Assembly (NCBI RefSeq): GCF_004193775.1
Contig: NC_041012.1
Span: 12,545,223 to 12,609,222 of the forward strand
Direction: 5' to 3'
DNA: 64,000 nucleotides
Source of the DNA: Glycine soja
Taxonomy: Eukaryota; Streptophyta; Magnoliopsida; Fabales; Fabaceae
The position numbers were made by a program, and so were the translations under genes. The notes beneath the pieces were generated by a model. The model ran no database searches. It saw only the letters and a list, made by a program, of their open reading frames with translations, and was not told the origin of the DNA. Shown here in pieces: positions 22,676 to 33,454 of this stretch (positions within the stretch are counted from its first letter, which is position 1; every line of letters starts with the position of its first letter).

Positions 22676-25244
22676 TGTAACATCTCAATTTTTGTAATCT
22701 AGATTAAAAAGGATTGTTATTTATAAATAAATAAAGTTTTAGAAAAATGATGAGATTTTATAAATAAATAAATAAGGAGATATAATTATTAATTAAAATA
22801 ATGATTTGAGAGAAAATAAAAAAGGGTATTTCATTTATTTGTTTGATAGAAAATAAAATAGAGTTTATTTTTATAAAATAAATAAATAAATAAATATAGA
22901 GCAAATAATAGGCTGAGTACCCTAGGCATAAATAGTTATGTTAAGTCATATGCCTCTTTTTGGCCTCATTTTCGTTTCCCCTTCTCCTCTCAAAACCCTT
23001 TCTTTTTTCCGCAGCCCACAAAACCTGTCTTAGAAAAACAACGATCTTGGGCTCATTCACCGTTGGATCGTCGTGAAACTTGAACACCAAGTTCGCAACC
23101 CAGTTCCAAGAATTTTCACCGTTGGGAATTTTGATATTATGTCTGAGATTAGAGGAAAACCCTTCGCATTGTAGCTTTTTATTTTCCCGTAGAAATCCAA
23201 AACTGTCTCAGTAAAACTACGATCTCGAATTCGTTAACCGTTGGATTTTCATGAAATTTGGATATATTGTTCGAAATTCAATTTCACACACTTCCACCGT
23301 TGGGATTTTCGAGATAATATTCGTGGAGGGAGAAAAAGGAATCGCATGAAGACAGTACAAGTGGAGGTTTCAATCTCTTCTCCGTCTCTCTGATATTTGG
23401 GAATTCTATCGGAGCGGTCGGAGGTAAGGGATGAGTTTATCGCAATTGGGGGTTAGAATGAACATGTGTAGGGATCCTTAGAGAACTAATTTTGGGTTTA
23501 TTTTGAGATGTTTATTGAATTATAATTTTTCTTTATGATTATGAATACAATATTATTGTGTTCTATGTACCAATTGATGTCCTGATGAGAATTGATTGAT
23601 AAACTTGAGTGATCTTGATGTCTTTGTGTTAACCCATGATTTTGATTAATTGATTTTGATACAATTGTGAGGAACTATTTCAGAGGTTTTACATTCCATG
23701 TTGTGATAAAATCTTTTGTATAAATTGTTGCGTTGAGGTTATGAAATGATGATTCAAACTGTGAGTATGTGATAAATTGAACATATGATGGATGATGAAA
23801 TACATGTGTATTGAGATGAGATGTGTGTATTGAGTTGTGAACTATGAACTGTGCAATCACACAATTGTAAGATCCTTTAAGGGCGACGAGTATTGTGATG
23901 AGATCCACTGTGGGAACCCGACGAGTTAAAATGATTTTGAAAACAATTGAGTAGATGTGTGTATTGCATAGTTCATAGGTAAAGTGTATATGATTCATGA
24001 GGTGTGATAACATGTTAAATTGAGATTATACCATTGTGATTGGGATTAAGTGTATGTGATAAATTGAGTATGTATATGATTGAGATATATATGTGCATTG
24101 AGTTGTGAACTATGAATTGTACAATCACACGATCATAAGTCCCTTCAAGGGCGACGAGTTAATGCTAAGTCCCTTTTAGGGCGACGAGTTAATGTTAAGT
24201 CCCTTTTAGGGCGACGAGTTAATGTTAAGTCCCTTTAAGGGCGACGAGTTAATGATAAGACCCTTAAAGGGCGACGAGTTAAAATTATTTTGAGAACAAT
24301 TAAGGAGTCGTGTGTTTTGTATAGTTCATAGATAGAGTCTGTGTGCTAAAATGTTTTCTGGGTTGGACCTGAATCAGGAGGGAGAGGCCCTGACGGACTC
24401 TTCGGAGTGTAGGCCTTGGGGATCACACTGTTTGAGTGCTCCTTTAAGCCTATGTTGATCCCATATGGTTGGAGCATTCTCACAAAACACTGTGACCCTG
24501 ACTGGTCTCCCTATGATATTACCTAGTGAGAGTGACTTGACTTACTAGTGTGTGGTTTGTCTTGTCATGTACTCCTAGGCGCCCGACGAGGTTTTTCACT
24601 GACATGGTACCACATTGCATATAAGCTTGAGTCTTAGCATAACTGTTGCATACGCTTGCTAATTGTTTATTATGAAATTGATGTGTTATTATGTCTTGAT
24701 CGGAGTGTGTGATTCCTGTGTATTGTGATTGATGATTGAAAGGTGTGATTGATGGATGAAAAGTGTGATTGATGAATGACAAAGTGATGAAATAATGTGA
24801 GATATGCTAAGTAAATTGTATTTGGCTACTATATGTTGTGTTGTTTCTCTCTAGTAGTTAGAAATGTGATAACTCACTCCCGGTTTGCTATTTGTGTTTG
24901 GATCCTGTGATGATCTTGAACTTTGTGTTCGGGGGAGCAGATGAATAGGTGGATGACTATGAAAAACCTCATGCTAGAGAACACGGGAACACCACGCTCT
25001 GATAGGATGTGACATTAGGATATAGGTTCTATATTTATTGTATGAAACTTAGATGACCTTCTTTGTGTCGAGATGACTTTATTATTTATTTGGACAAGTT
25101 TGAATATGATGCAGAAGAAAATGAATGTGAGCCTTTTACCCATTTGAAAAGCTTGTATTTAAAAATGTTTTAAAAATACTTTTAATTAATATTTGAATTT
25201 TTATTCCTTTATTAATATATATGTGAGGGGTAGAGGGTGTCACA
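22676..25244 (-). mobile_element. Solo LTR (gypsy-type) nested in the MULE, 2569 bp
   Basis: It is bounded by TGTAACATCTC at the left and GAGGGTGTCACA at the right, with the 5 bp duplication CTATA on both sides (22671-22675 and 25245-25249). On the minus strand it would start TGTGACACCCTC, the start I associate with long LTRs of Tekay/Del-type chromoviruses (recognition, not search). No pol frame is present, so it is a solo LTR or a non-coding derivative. It contains a 30 bp repeat array (24137-24285) inside an older duplication (about 23760-23960 versus 24045-24330). Confidence 0.85.
24137..24285 (+). repeat. Five tandem 30 bp repeats with a small palindrome
   Basis: Units read TAAGTCCCTTTTAGGGCGAC then GAGTTAATGT. 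The CCCTT..AAGGG core varies between copies (TTCAAGG, TTTTAGG, TTTAAGG, TTAAAGG) but mostly stays self-complementary. A single older copy lies at about 23870-23890. Confidence 0.9.
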
Positions 25245-25322
25245 CTATATATAATTGTTTATGTTTTAGTGTTTTAATGATAAACTTATTTGACTAACAA
25301 TGGATTAGGGTTACTATAATAC

Positions 25323-25980
25323 CTAGGGCTTAGTGTTATATGTCTTATTAGGGTTCAGTTTTACTTGAATACGTAAGGTTTAGTGGTATGTGACTAATTA
25401 GCGTTCAGTGTTAGTTCAGTACTTAGGGTTTATTGTTACGTGACTAATATAGGGTTTATGGTTGTGTGAATACCTAGGGTTTAGTGTTACATGTCTTATT
25501 AGGGTTTAGTTTTACTTAAATACGTAAGGTTTAGTGGTATGTGACTAATTAGCGTGCAGTGTTAGTTCAGTACTTAGGGTTTATTGTTACGTGACTAATA
25601 TAGGGTTTATGGTTGTGTGAATACCTAGGGTTTAATGTTATGTGTCTTATTAGGGTTTAGACTTACTTGAATACGTAAGGTTTAGTATTGTGTGACGAAT
25701 TAGGGTTTAGTGTTACTTCACTGCATAAGGTTAATTATATGTGACTAATTAGGATTTTGGATTGTTTGAATACCTAGGGTTTAGTGTTACGTCACAAATT
25801 AGGGTTTAGTTTAAGTTCACAACTTAGGGTTTATTGTTACCTGGCTAATTAGGGTTTAGTGTTACTTCACTACTTAGGGTTTAGTGTTATGCGACTAATT
25901 AGGGTTTATGGCTACTTCAATAATTAGGGTTTACTTATTGATTGATGGTACGTGACTAATTAGGGTTTATGGTTTAATTT
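25323..25980 (+). repeat. Telobox-rich minisatellite, 151 bp unit, four copies
   Basis: Copies start CTAGGG at 25323, 25474, 25625 and 25774 (periods 151, 151, 149). Each unit consists of about four shorter parts built around TTAGGGTTTA, the plant telobox (AAACCCTA on the other strand). The first two copies are nearly identical. It is not a telomere: the TTTAGGG heptamer is not tandem. Confidence 0.9.
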
Positions 25981-26119
25981 ACGACCTAGGGTCTAGGGCT
26001 ACAAGAGGTATTAAATAATAAACATTGTCTAGTTATGAAAATAAATAAAAAAGAGCTCAGATAAAATTAAATAATAAACATTGTCTAGTTATATTGCATA
26101 CAAAAATCATATAAAACCT

Positions 26120-28065
26120 ACTAAGTTCTTCAAGCGTTTTCCATACGTCACCTTTGTCGCAACCGCACATATACATTGTGTTCCGCAATCACACCTCTGG
26201 CAATCCTTAGGCTGTCTTCCATGACAGTGTATGCTTTTGTACCTTCTATCACTATCCTTAGGTTGAGCAACCGTTCCAACCTTTCAATTATTGCTTGGCA
26301 AGCCTCCTAGGCATTGACAATAACAAAAAAGGTTTATACTTAATGCATGTTCAAATAAAATGAGTAACAAAGTTAATTGAAAATATATTTTACCAATGCA
26401 TGTCGAGGTTGCTCTACATGAGTAGGTGCATCTACAGGTGCTTCGTCCATAGCTGTTGTTGCCACAGGGTACTGAGGAATATCTGGTTCAATAAATGCGT
26501 CATCATGCAGCACAGGTGGATGTCTAGGAGGATCCCCAAGCTGTGCCGAACTCACGAAGGGATAAGAAATCATGTAGAACCACTCTATGTAGTCTGCTGC
26601 ACATTATCCAAGCGCAACAAATATTTGACCCACCGGTGCAAGGTATTCAGAAAACTGAATCCATCTATCATTAATATCTTCTATGCATAATGTTGATGCA
26701 GTAGGGTGTGGAGGAATGGTCTACACATACTCAAAATGTCGCACAACCCTCTCTGGTCGGTGTATGACAATAGATGGACCCCATCGGACATGTCCGAAAA
26801 GCAAAGCAATTAGTTCAAATTCTCTAAATGTTCGGTGGTCACCATAAGGACGCGGTTTCCTCTCATGATAATCTTCAGCAGCAATACACGAAGTAAGGGA
26901 AGGAAAATGCTCATAGATCTAACACTACACATATTTTCAAAAAAAATAATTCAAAACAATAGTCAACATTAAATACATAACAAAAAAAAATTAAATTCAA
27001 TTATAATTACCTATAAATGATATATCTTGCTAGTTTCCTGGCGTTACTCTTATACGCATCATTCAAATTCTCATACATATGGACTAGGGCAGCAACTCCC
27101 TATGCGTAGCTTCCACTCTGGGTGAGATCACGAAAGGCATCCAAAAATACCACATGCACGTGTGTGACACTCTTGTTAGCAAAGAGTGTGCAACCTACCA
27201 GATGTAAGAGATATGATCGAGCTACTACAGTCCACTGTGCTGCATCACATTTGCTACGATAAATGTTTCGCAGCCACGATAATTAAACATATGTCCCATG
27301 GCATTGTATTGTCTCAGCTCTTGTTTCTTCTTAACTAACTTCAAGCAATTCAACTAACAACAACATGACTTCGTCCATATGAAGAGCCTCGAAGTTATGG
27401 AAGACACCTGTGATGGGAAGATGAAGCAAGAATGCCACATCATTAAGGGTGATAGTCACCTCTCCTACAGAAAGATGGAAACTACTAGTTTCCTTATGCC
27501 ACCTCTCCACAAAAGCCGATATAAGTCCTCGATCACCAGTGTCCAACGAACATGTGATCAGAGGACTTAATCTTGTGGCAGCCACTAAGCCTTCAATATC
27601 TGGAGCAGGCCTACCAAATTTCTCAACCTTCCTTCCATAGGAGGATAACTTTAACTCAGGACGTTCCTAAAAATCAAAATTTAAATCATTTCAACAATAA
27701 TAACAAATACTTAAGAAAATATTATTTATTTACAAACATAAATACCTCTCCGTTTCAAACAATGATTGCAACATGATGAACATAGCCAATTAGAACGGAT
27801 GTGTCCAGGGGCTTGCCTAGAAAACCCTCAGCATCAGTAACTACATCATTAACAGCTACTTCTTCGGGTTGTTATGGACCTTGTCAACTGCATGATCCAC
27901 GTGTTGAACATCTTCAACAACAGGTGTAGCTTCCCATTGACTACGTGCGAATGTTGTTGGCCTTTGCTGCTAGGGAGCTTCATCCGAATCACGACTTACT
28001 TCTCTTCCTATGACTCTTCCTATAACCCTGTTTAAAGCCCGACCCAAACCTCTAGTTCTAACCAT
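26120..28065 (-). pseudogene. Plant mobile domain (MAIN-like) protein, degraded
   Basis: It starts with ATG at 28065 on the minus strand (MVRTRGLGRALNRVIGRVIG) and runs through a basic linker, the plant mobile domain and a proline-rich C-terminal part. The clearest mobile-domain piece is 27331-27585, with SPLITCSLDTGDRGLISAF and VGEVTITLNDVAFLLHLPI; 26373-26573 has DPPRHPPVLHDDAF. In-frame stops occur near 27980 and 27840 and at several other points. MAIN-family proteins act in meristem maintenance and transposon silencing; TE-borne relatives like this are of unknown function. It sits convergent to the transposase inside the same MULE, so it moved as cargo. Confidence 0.85.
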
Positions 28066-28760
28066 GATTTCAACATTTAAACAATCATAACAACTAAAGT
28101 CATCATTCGAACAATACTATAATCAATTACTATTTTATAATTCTTAAATAAAAAAATATTTTTAAAATTACTTTTTTATTACTTTTATAAATTCTAAATG
28201 AATATGGAATTTTTTTTCCAAATATATAAACTTGACAGCACTAACAAAGTAAATTTAAATTAATGACCAAAATGTAAGTACAATTTTGGTTTTGATTTCC
28301 AACAAATGACTATTTCATTTTTTAACAAATTACTAACACAACAACTTTAAATTTTTTAAAACAAAACAAATTTTTTTATTTTATACTTCCAATCACTATT
28401 TATATAAATATTTAATACTATGAGTGTACTAAAATATACACCACTATATGAATAAAAAAAATATTTTACTTACATGGAAAATATAAATAAACTACTAACA
28501 TTTTACAAATAAAGAAATAAAATAATATTTATACATTCATTTTTAAATAAACAAAATTGTTAATTTTAAAAAAAAAACAACTTCAAAAACCAAATATAAT
28601 TAATTAAATATAAACACATAAAAAATATACAACAATATTTTTTTATTAAAAAGAAAATTTACAACAAAATAATTTATTTATTTTATTTATAAAAAATAAT
28701 TCTATTATTATTTTATTCATTAAAAAAATACACTAATATACAAATTAATAATCTATAAAA
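28066..28760. other. AT-rich MULE interior
   Basis: Very AT-rich stretch upstream of the mobile-domain pseudogene, presumably its old promoter region. Nothing else recognised. Confidence 0.5.
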
Positions 28761-28767
28761 TACATAC

Positions 28768-28850
28768 AGATTGGTAATTTGCATGAGTTATACGGATTGG
28801 TGGTAATCTTTATAACTCATACGGATTATCAATCCGTATGTGTGATACCA
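28768..28850. repeat. Right subterminal TACGGATT/AATCCGTA repeats of the MULE
   Basis: Inverted and direct copies of ATACGGATT and AATCCGTAT lie 300-390 bp inside the right end. Similar ACTTACGGAT/ATCCGTAAGT motifs lie at 20150-20252 inside the left end. Confidence 0.75.
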
Positions 28851-29156
28851 ACTTCGAATTAGATAAACACGCACATGCACCCATTTTTCATATCACAAGG
28901 AACAAAGCCACTTACGGTGATGGGGTGTGGGAAGACAATGCCAGAAATTGCCTAAATGGCGCGAACAGAGGGAGATGACGGTGGCGGCGTAGCAATAACC
29001 ACGAAACGAAGGAGGAGGAGAAGAAAAGCAACACCTAGCGTGCATGAACACGAGGGAGGGATGTAGGTTTTCAAAATTTAAGTGAAGGACAATTTTGCCA
29101 CTTCACTTAAATTGTTGAGTGCACAAGCAATATGCTTGGTGCGCATTGCAAAACCT

Positions 29157-29165
29157 CACCAAGAA
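29157..29165. repeat. Right 9 bp target duplication of the MULE
   Basis: CACCAAGAA, identical to 19849-19857. Confidence 0.93.
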
Positions 29166-29185
29166 AAAGAACAACCAACACCAAA

Positions 29186-30011
29186 GGGTGTTGCTAGGTG
29201 CACCCATCATTTTTTATTAATGCCCCTGGCTCGTTTTTCGTTTTAAAGTTGCTTTTTCTAGCTGAGTGGTGATCCGTAAGCAGATTTTTCACATACGGAT
29301 CAACTTGATCCGTATGAATTATTCGGATGAAGTGGATCCGTAAGTATGAAGTTCATCTGTATAAAGCATACAGATCAAGTTGATTCGTATGGTTTATACG
29401 AATGAAGTTTATCCGTATAAAGCATACGGATCAAGTTCATCTGTATGGTTTACACGGATGAAGTTCATCTGTGTTGGTTTTTTTGTTTTTTTTTAATTCC
29501 TTAAAGCTTTATTTTTTTTAATTATTAATATGTTAAATTACTCATTTGTGCATTAAAAAAAATTTACTATTACAAAATTTAATATATATTAAATTTTGTA
29601 ATAGTAATTTTTTTATTTATAAAAAAATATATGGATTAAATAATTCGTATGATTTATATCAAAATTAATTATCACAAAATTTATTATTTCAATTTACATG
29701 CACATTAAATATACATTAGAAATTTTAGTGTCATGTATAGTAACATGATTTATTTTATAATATAATTGACACATTAGCTCAGTTGGTTAGAACGTTATGC
29801 TAATAACCTGAATTGGGCTTATGAGTCATACAGATGCAGTCATGCGAATATAGTTCATCTGCATGAGTCATACGGTAGTCATACGGATGTAGTGTATGAC
29901 TCATACGAATGAAGTTCATCCGTATGACTCATACGGATGGAAGGACAAAATTGGAAAAATGTGAAATTATTAGTTTCTACCAGCAATTTCGTTGGGTGTG
30001 CCTAGCAGCCC
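29186..30011. mobile_element. Small non-autonomous MULE, 826 bp
   Basis: The left end is GGGTGTTGCTAGGTGCACCC; the right end on the other strand is GGGCTGCTAGGCACACCC. Flanks are a 9 bp duplication with one mismatch (AACACCAAA at 29177-29185, AATACCAAA at 30012-30020). It has no coding frame. The inside is filled with copies of ATACGGATCAAGTT / AATCCGTAT-type motifs (29275-29470 and 29817-29942) and one tRNA-like stretch. Its end resembles that of the large MULE only 29 bp away, so they are likely one family. Confidence 0.85.
29768..29818 (+). pseudogene. tRNA-Ile(AAU)-like fragment
   Basis: It has a perfect D-arm/A-box (TTAGCTCAGTTGGTTAGA) and an anticodon loop CTAATAA with anticodon AAT at the right spacing. 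The T-arm and acceptor 3' half are missing or unrecognisable, so it is not a working tRNA. It lies inside the small MULE. Confidence 0.7.
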
Positions 30012-30020
30012 AATACCAAA

Positions 30021-31290
30021 TTAACCAAGCCCAAAACCCCACCATCCATATCCTTGTACTTAACCAATACTAAGAAATATAACCTTTATACCGCTTAACC
30101 CCTACACCATTCAGAATCAAGCCTTTGTATTAGGAACTCAAAGTCACACCTAGTTGAATATTGTATCCGCAAGCAACAATAAAATAAGAGCAGACCCCAA
30201 AACCTATAACCAAAAAAAATGATAAGGGATGAGCAGGATTGAATACAAGAATAGAGAAGATAAAACAAATTAAAAAAATAAAAACAAAATCAATATTGGT
30301 TCCATTGACAACAATGCTCTATTGTATACCACCATCAAATGTGATTTCCGACCACCTACACCATTGCTTGAACTCACGCAAAGCCAAATCAGACCAAAAA
30401 TGGTAAAAGAAAGCTTTCATATTTTCCTTCCCCTCTCCACTTCTTTTCATTTCTCCTTCTTCTTCATTATGGTCTTTACACTTCAACACATCGACATCGA
30501 GGATGTCGTTGACCTCTATTGGCCGACCAAGAAGGGATTCTTTTATATACCCATTTACCTTTATATCGTTGCACACTTTCAACCACTAGCAGCTCCCATT
30601 GGGCAAGACGTGATGTGACACCCTAAGCCGTGCACACGCTTTTCCTCAACCTTTCATAATAAAGCTTAAACATTCTCAAGAAGGAACTTCGAAATCTGAA
30701 ACGTAACTCGTGACGCATAAAACCACAGTAATTAAAAAATCTAATATTTAAAACTTTTTCACGTAGCTGAAATTTCTCGAGTAAACATTCATAATGGGAC
30801 TGAATAAGTGCAAAAAGAATAGTTGAACTAGACTAAACTCCCCAAAAGGTCGTCACTGGGATTCTTTTTTATGTCCTCCTCCATTAGCTCGGGATCCTCC
30901 TCCTCCAACTCCTAAGCCTTAAGCACTACTTGACAATGTTGCCTCTTCCACACTAGTGTCTGGCATTGGAGAACATCCAGTCCTTGGCTGGAAAGTGCGA
31001 GGTGCCCACAACACGGACCTAGGTGACACGACCGAATGTATGGTCTCCTCATAATCCTCTAACTCAACATCTGAATGTTCAAATTTTTTAGAGAAATTGT
31101 CCTAATTTTTCTTTAGGATTTTTGTTAATAGTTGTTATTTTTTCCAATATATTATATAAAATAATTTTAGAAACTAAAAATACAGTTTTTAATGTTTTTG
31201 TGATAAGTTTAGATGTTATTGTTGAATTCACATCCTTGATTTTAATTATGACAAACCATTAACAATATTAATTGAAATGATGATGGGTTT
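30021..31290. other. Unassigned repeat-like DNA
   Basis: A TGTGACACCC start at 30614 resembles the end of gypsy LTRs, but I find no partner end or duplication. Open frames on both strands at 30319-30618 overlap each other and match nothing I know. The stretch 30840-31080 looks like decayed coding DNA of unknown kind. Confidence 0.4.
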
Positions 31291-32403
31291 AAGTGATGAC
31301 TAACATTCTACTTAAATGTTTCGGTGTATGTTACTTTAAGAAGCAAATATGTTCTTTCATTCTGAGATGCTCGGAAAGGTTCATAACAACTATCAAAGTT
31401 TATAACTCAAACGAGTTCTTGAAGCCCATCATAATGTTGAAGTTGCTTTCCTTTGAGTTCTTAGTTCTTGGCAAGATATTGAACAACAAGGCCTCACATA
31501 GAAGACTTAATAATGTTACATGAAGAGCATCCAACATCATAATGAAACTATGACAGAGTTTACATCAAAATGATGAAGACCTTGACTCTGATTTTCTGAA
31601 CATCAAAATGGTTCTGAATGACTCAGAAAACATCACTTGGCCAACATCATAATCATTTTCCATATGTTGTCATATTGACTAAGGGCACATTAGAAAGTGA
31701 GAGCTATCTACATAAGAAGATGTAAGTCTGTTGAAAGCTATAGCTATCCATGAGAAGCTCTGATGAGAAGCATCATAGTAAAGGACTAAAGAATACTACT
31801 AAGTCTAACCTTGATAGAACACTAACACACAAGCAACTGAACTTTCACTAACACTTTCTGAACTAATCAAACTTCATAATGCTTGGAGTTGTGAAAAAGT
31901 GTTAAGAGTGATGAAGTTGTACTAACTCATAATGGAATATCAATTTGAACTTCATCAAAAGAATTAATCAAGTATGGGTTCATTCTCAGCAACCATCAGA
32001 ATGACTATTCTGATGATTCTTCAAAATGCCTATCAAAAAGGTTCCTTAGAATGGGAACCTCAGAATGATTTTGTATGTTGTCACTTCATGACTACTTTAA
32101 AGTGCACCTACTTACTCCAAAAGTTTATCAGTTGGGTGAAGCCCACTACAATGGTATTTGATGCTTAAAATAAGTATGCATAAGCGTAAGTGTACCCTAC
32201 AGAGTAGTAACAAAGGACCTAAGTTCGGATATAATACACAAGAAAACAATTATTTTCCCCAATAGCTAAAATTATTAAGCTAAAAAATTGGAAGAAATAT
32301 TGAAAAGAAATAGAATTATTTTTATGTTTTTTGTTTTTAAAAGAAAGCAAGTAAAACAAGATAAACAATAATTTGAGTGATATTTAAAACGAACAGGGAT
32401 TAT
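31291..32403. other. Decayed repeat DNA, probably LTR of the neighbouring minus-strand elements
   Basis: Moderately AT-rich, with recurring CATCATAATG/CATCAAAATG phrases. No coding frame is supported. Its position on the 3' side of the minus-strand copia element suggests LTR remnants, but I cannot set ends. Confidence 0.35.
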
Positions 32404-32824
32404 GATTCACTAGTACCAATTTTTCCCCAACCCTATTCCTGCTACTGCTTTCCAAACTGTAGCGTCAATCACCATCTCTACACCATACAGTAGAGTATAA
32501 GTTACCGTCCATATCAGCTTTGGCACATGTATAAAAGACCTTTACCAACTCAGGGTAGAAGGTTCCCTTCATATGCACCAATGTTGGCAGACCCTGTGTT
32601 TCAAGCAAGTTAGGGGAGTTGAATCCCTATTGAGAAAACCATTCCAAGTTCAGAAACTTTGGAATCCTCACGTTCTTTACGATATAGATCATTTTGAAGT
32701 CCATCTTCTTGATCTCGTTCGTGAACCAAGTATCCAACTTGCTGAGAGCTACTTAAGAGCACTCTCCTTGCTTTCTCTTTGAAGATTTGACTTTCTTCTG
32801 TGCTTTGGCTGGATTGTTGGCCAT
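32404..32824 (-). pseudogene. Putative plant transposon protein, N-terminal fragment
   Basis: ATG at 32824 (minus) opens MANNPAKAQKKVKSSKRKQ, with a stop soon after. Later frames read MDFKMIYIVKNVRIPKFLNL, then HMKGTFYPELVKVFYTCA and IDATVWKAVAGIGLG, separated by a stop and a frameshift. This is the layout of the uncharacterised 'putative plant transposon protein' family common in legume retroelements (family recognised from memory). About 110 bp upstream a TATA box (CTATAAAAG on the minus strand, about 32934-32942) and a leader are still visible, so this was once a promoter-leader-ORF unit. Confidence 0.65.
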
Positions 32825-32989
32825 AGTTTTAGAAGGAAGGCTTGAAAAAGAAGATAGGTTAGGGTTTAGAGGAGATAACTCTGAGATAGTTGGAGGTGTG
32901 ACTGAAATGGGGCTTTGGGTTGGCTTTTATAGAGGGAAAGTGATGTTCTGCTTGGCTATGATAGGTTAAAGGAGTAAATGCTGGAGTCA

Positions 32990-33440
32990 TGGAGGTTTTG
33001 ATGAGGTGAAGATGAAAAAATGTAACAGATTACACGCAACAGACACGCAAGTAATCGATTAAAATTACATAGTAATCGATAAAACTGGCCCTCATTTTCA
33101 CTTTAAAACCAAAAGCTGTTATATGTAATCGATAAAAATGCAAGTGTAATTGATTAAACATGCTAGAAAAACTCCCCCCGAGGCCAGTGTAATCGATTAA
33201 AACAGAACGAAATCCATATAAAGTTCAAACATATAGGCATGTACTCGATGAAAACAAACATGTAATCGATTAAAGCAAAAACTTTTACACATAAGCTCCA
33301 CAGACACGAAAACAATAATCAATTAAAATGCGGGGTAATCGATTAAAACAAAAAGTTTTTTAAAACAAATAACATGTATAAACCAATGATAATCGATTAA
33401 ATCAGGATGTAATCAATTAAAACAAAAAGTTTTCAAAACT
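32990..33440. repeat. Cluster of TAATCGATTAAAA motifs
   Basis: About ten copies or near copies of TAATCGATTA occur in 450 bp, followed by the block AAACAAAAAGTTTT. The same AAACAAAAAGTTTT block returns at 34815-34840 with more TAATCGATTA copies up to 34900. This suggests one LTR-like sequence split by the insertion between them. Confidence 0.75.
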
Positions 33441-33454
33441 GGAAACATATCATT

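Larger units (their letters stand above)
19858..29156 (+). mobile_element. Mutator-like element (MULE) carrying a plant mobile domain gene
   Basis: A 9299 bp element flanked by a perfect 9 bp duplication, CACCAAGAA (19849-19857 and 29157-29165), the size expected of Mutator transposition. Its ends are imperfect inverted repeats over about 50 bp (left GGCTTTTGCTTTGTGCACC, right on the other strand AGGTTTTGCAATGCGCACC). Inside are a FAR1/MULE-type transposase pseudogene on + (20.75-22.6 kb), a nested solo LTR, a telobox minisatellite and a plant-mobile-domain pseudogene on - (26.1-28.07 kb). Without the nested LTR it would be about 6.7 kb. MULEs carrying this domain are known in plants; this copy is inactive by stops and frameshifts. 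Confidence 0.93.

Noticed and set aside
24137..24285. Possible CRISPR-like array of 30 bp repeats
   Set aside because: The repeats are directly tandem without unique spacers, and this is plant nuclear DNA.
25323..25980. Interstitial telomere
   Set aside because: The TTTAGGG unit is not repeated in tandem; the real period is 151 bp.
29768..29840. Functional tRNA-Ile gene
   Set aside because: No T-arm, B-box or acceptor 3' half.
30319..30618. Overlapping ORFs on both strands
   Set aside because: No recognisable domain, no conserved motif and no clear gene context.
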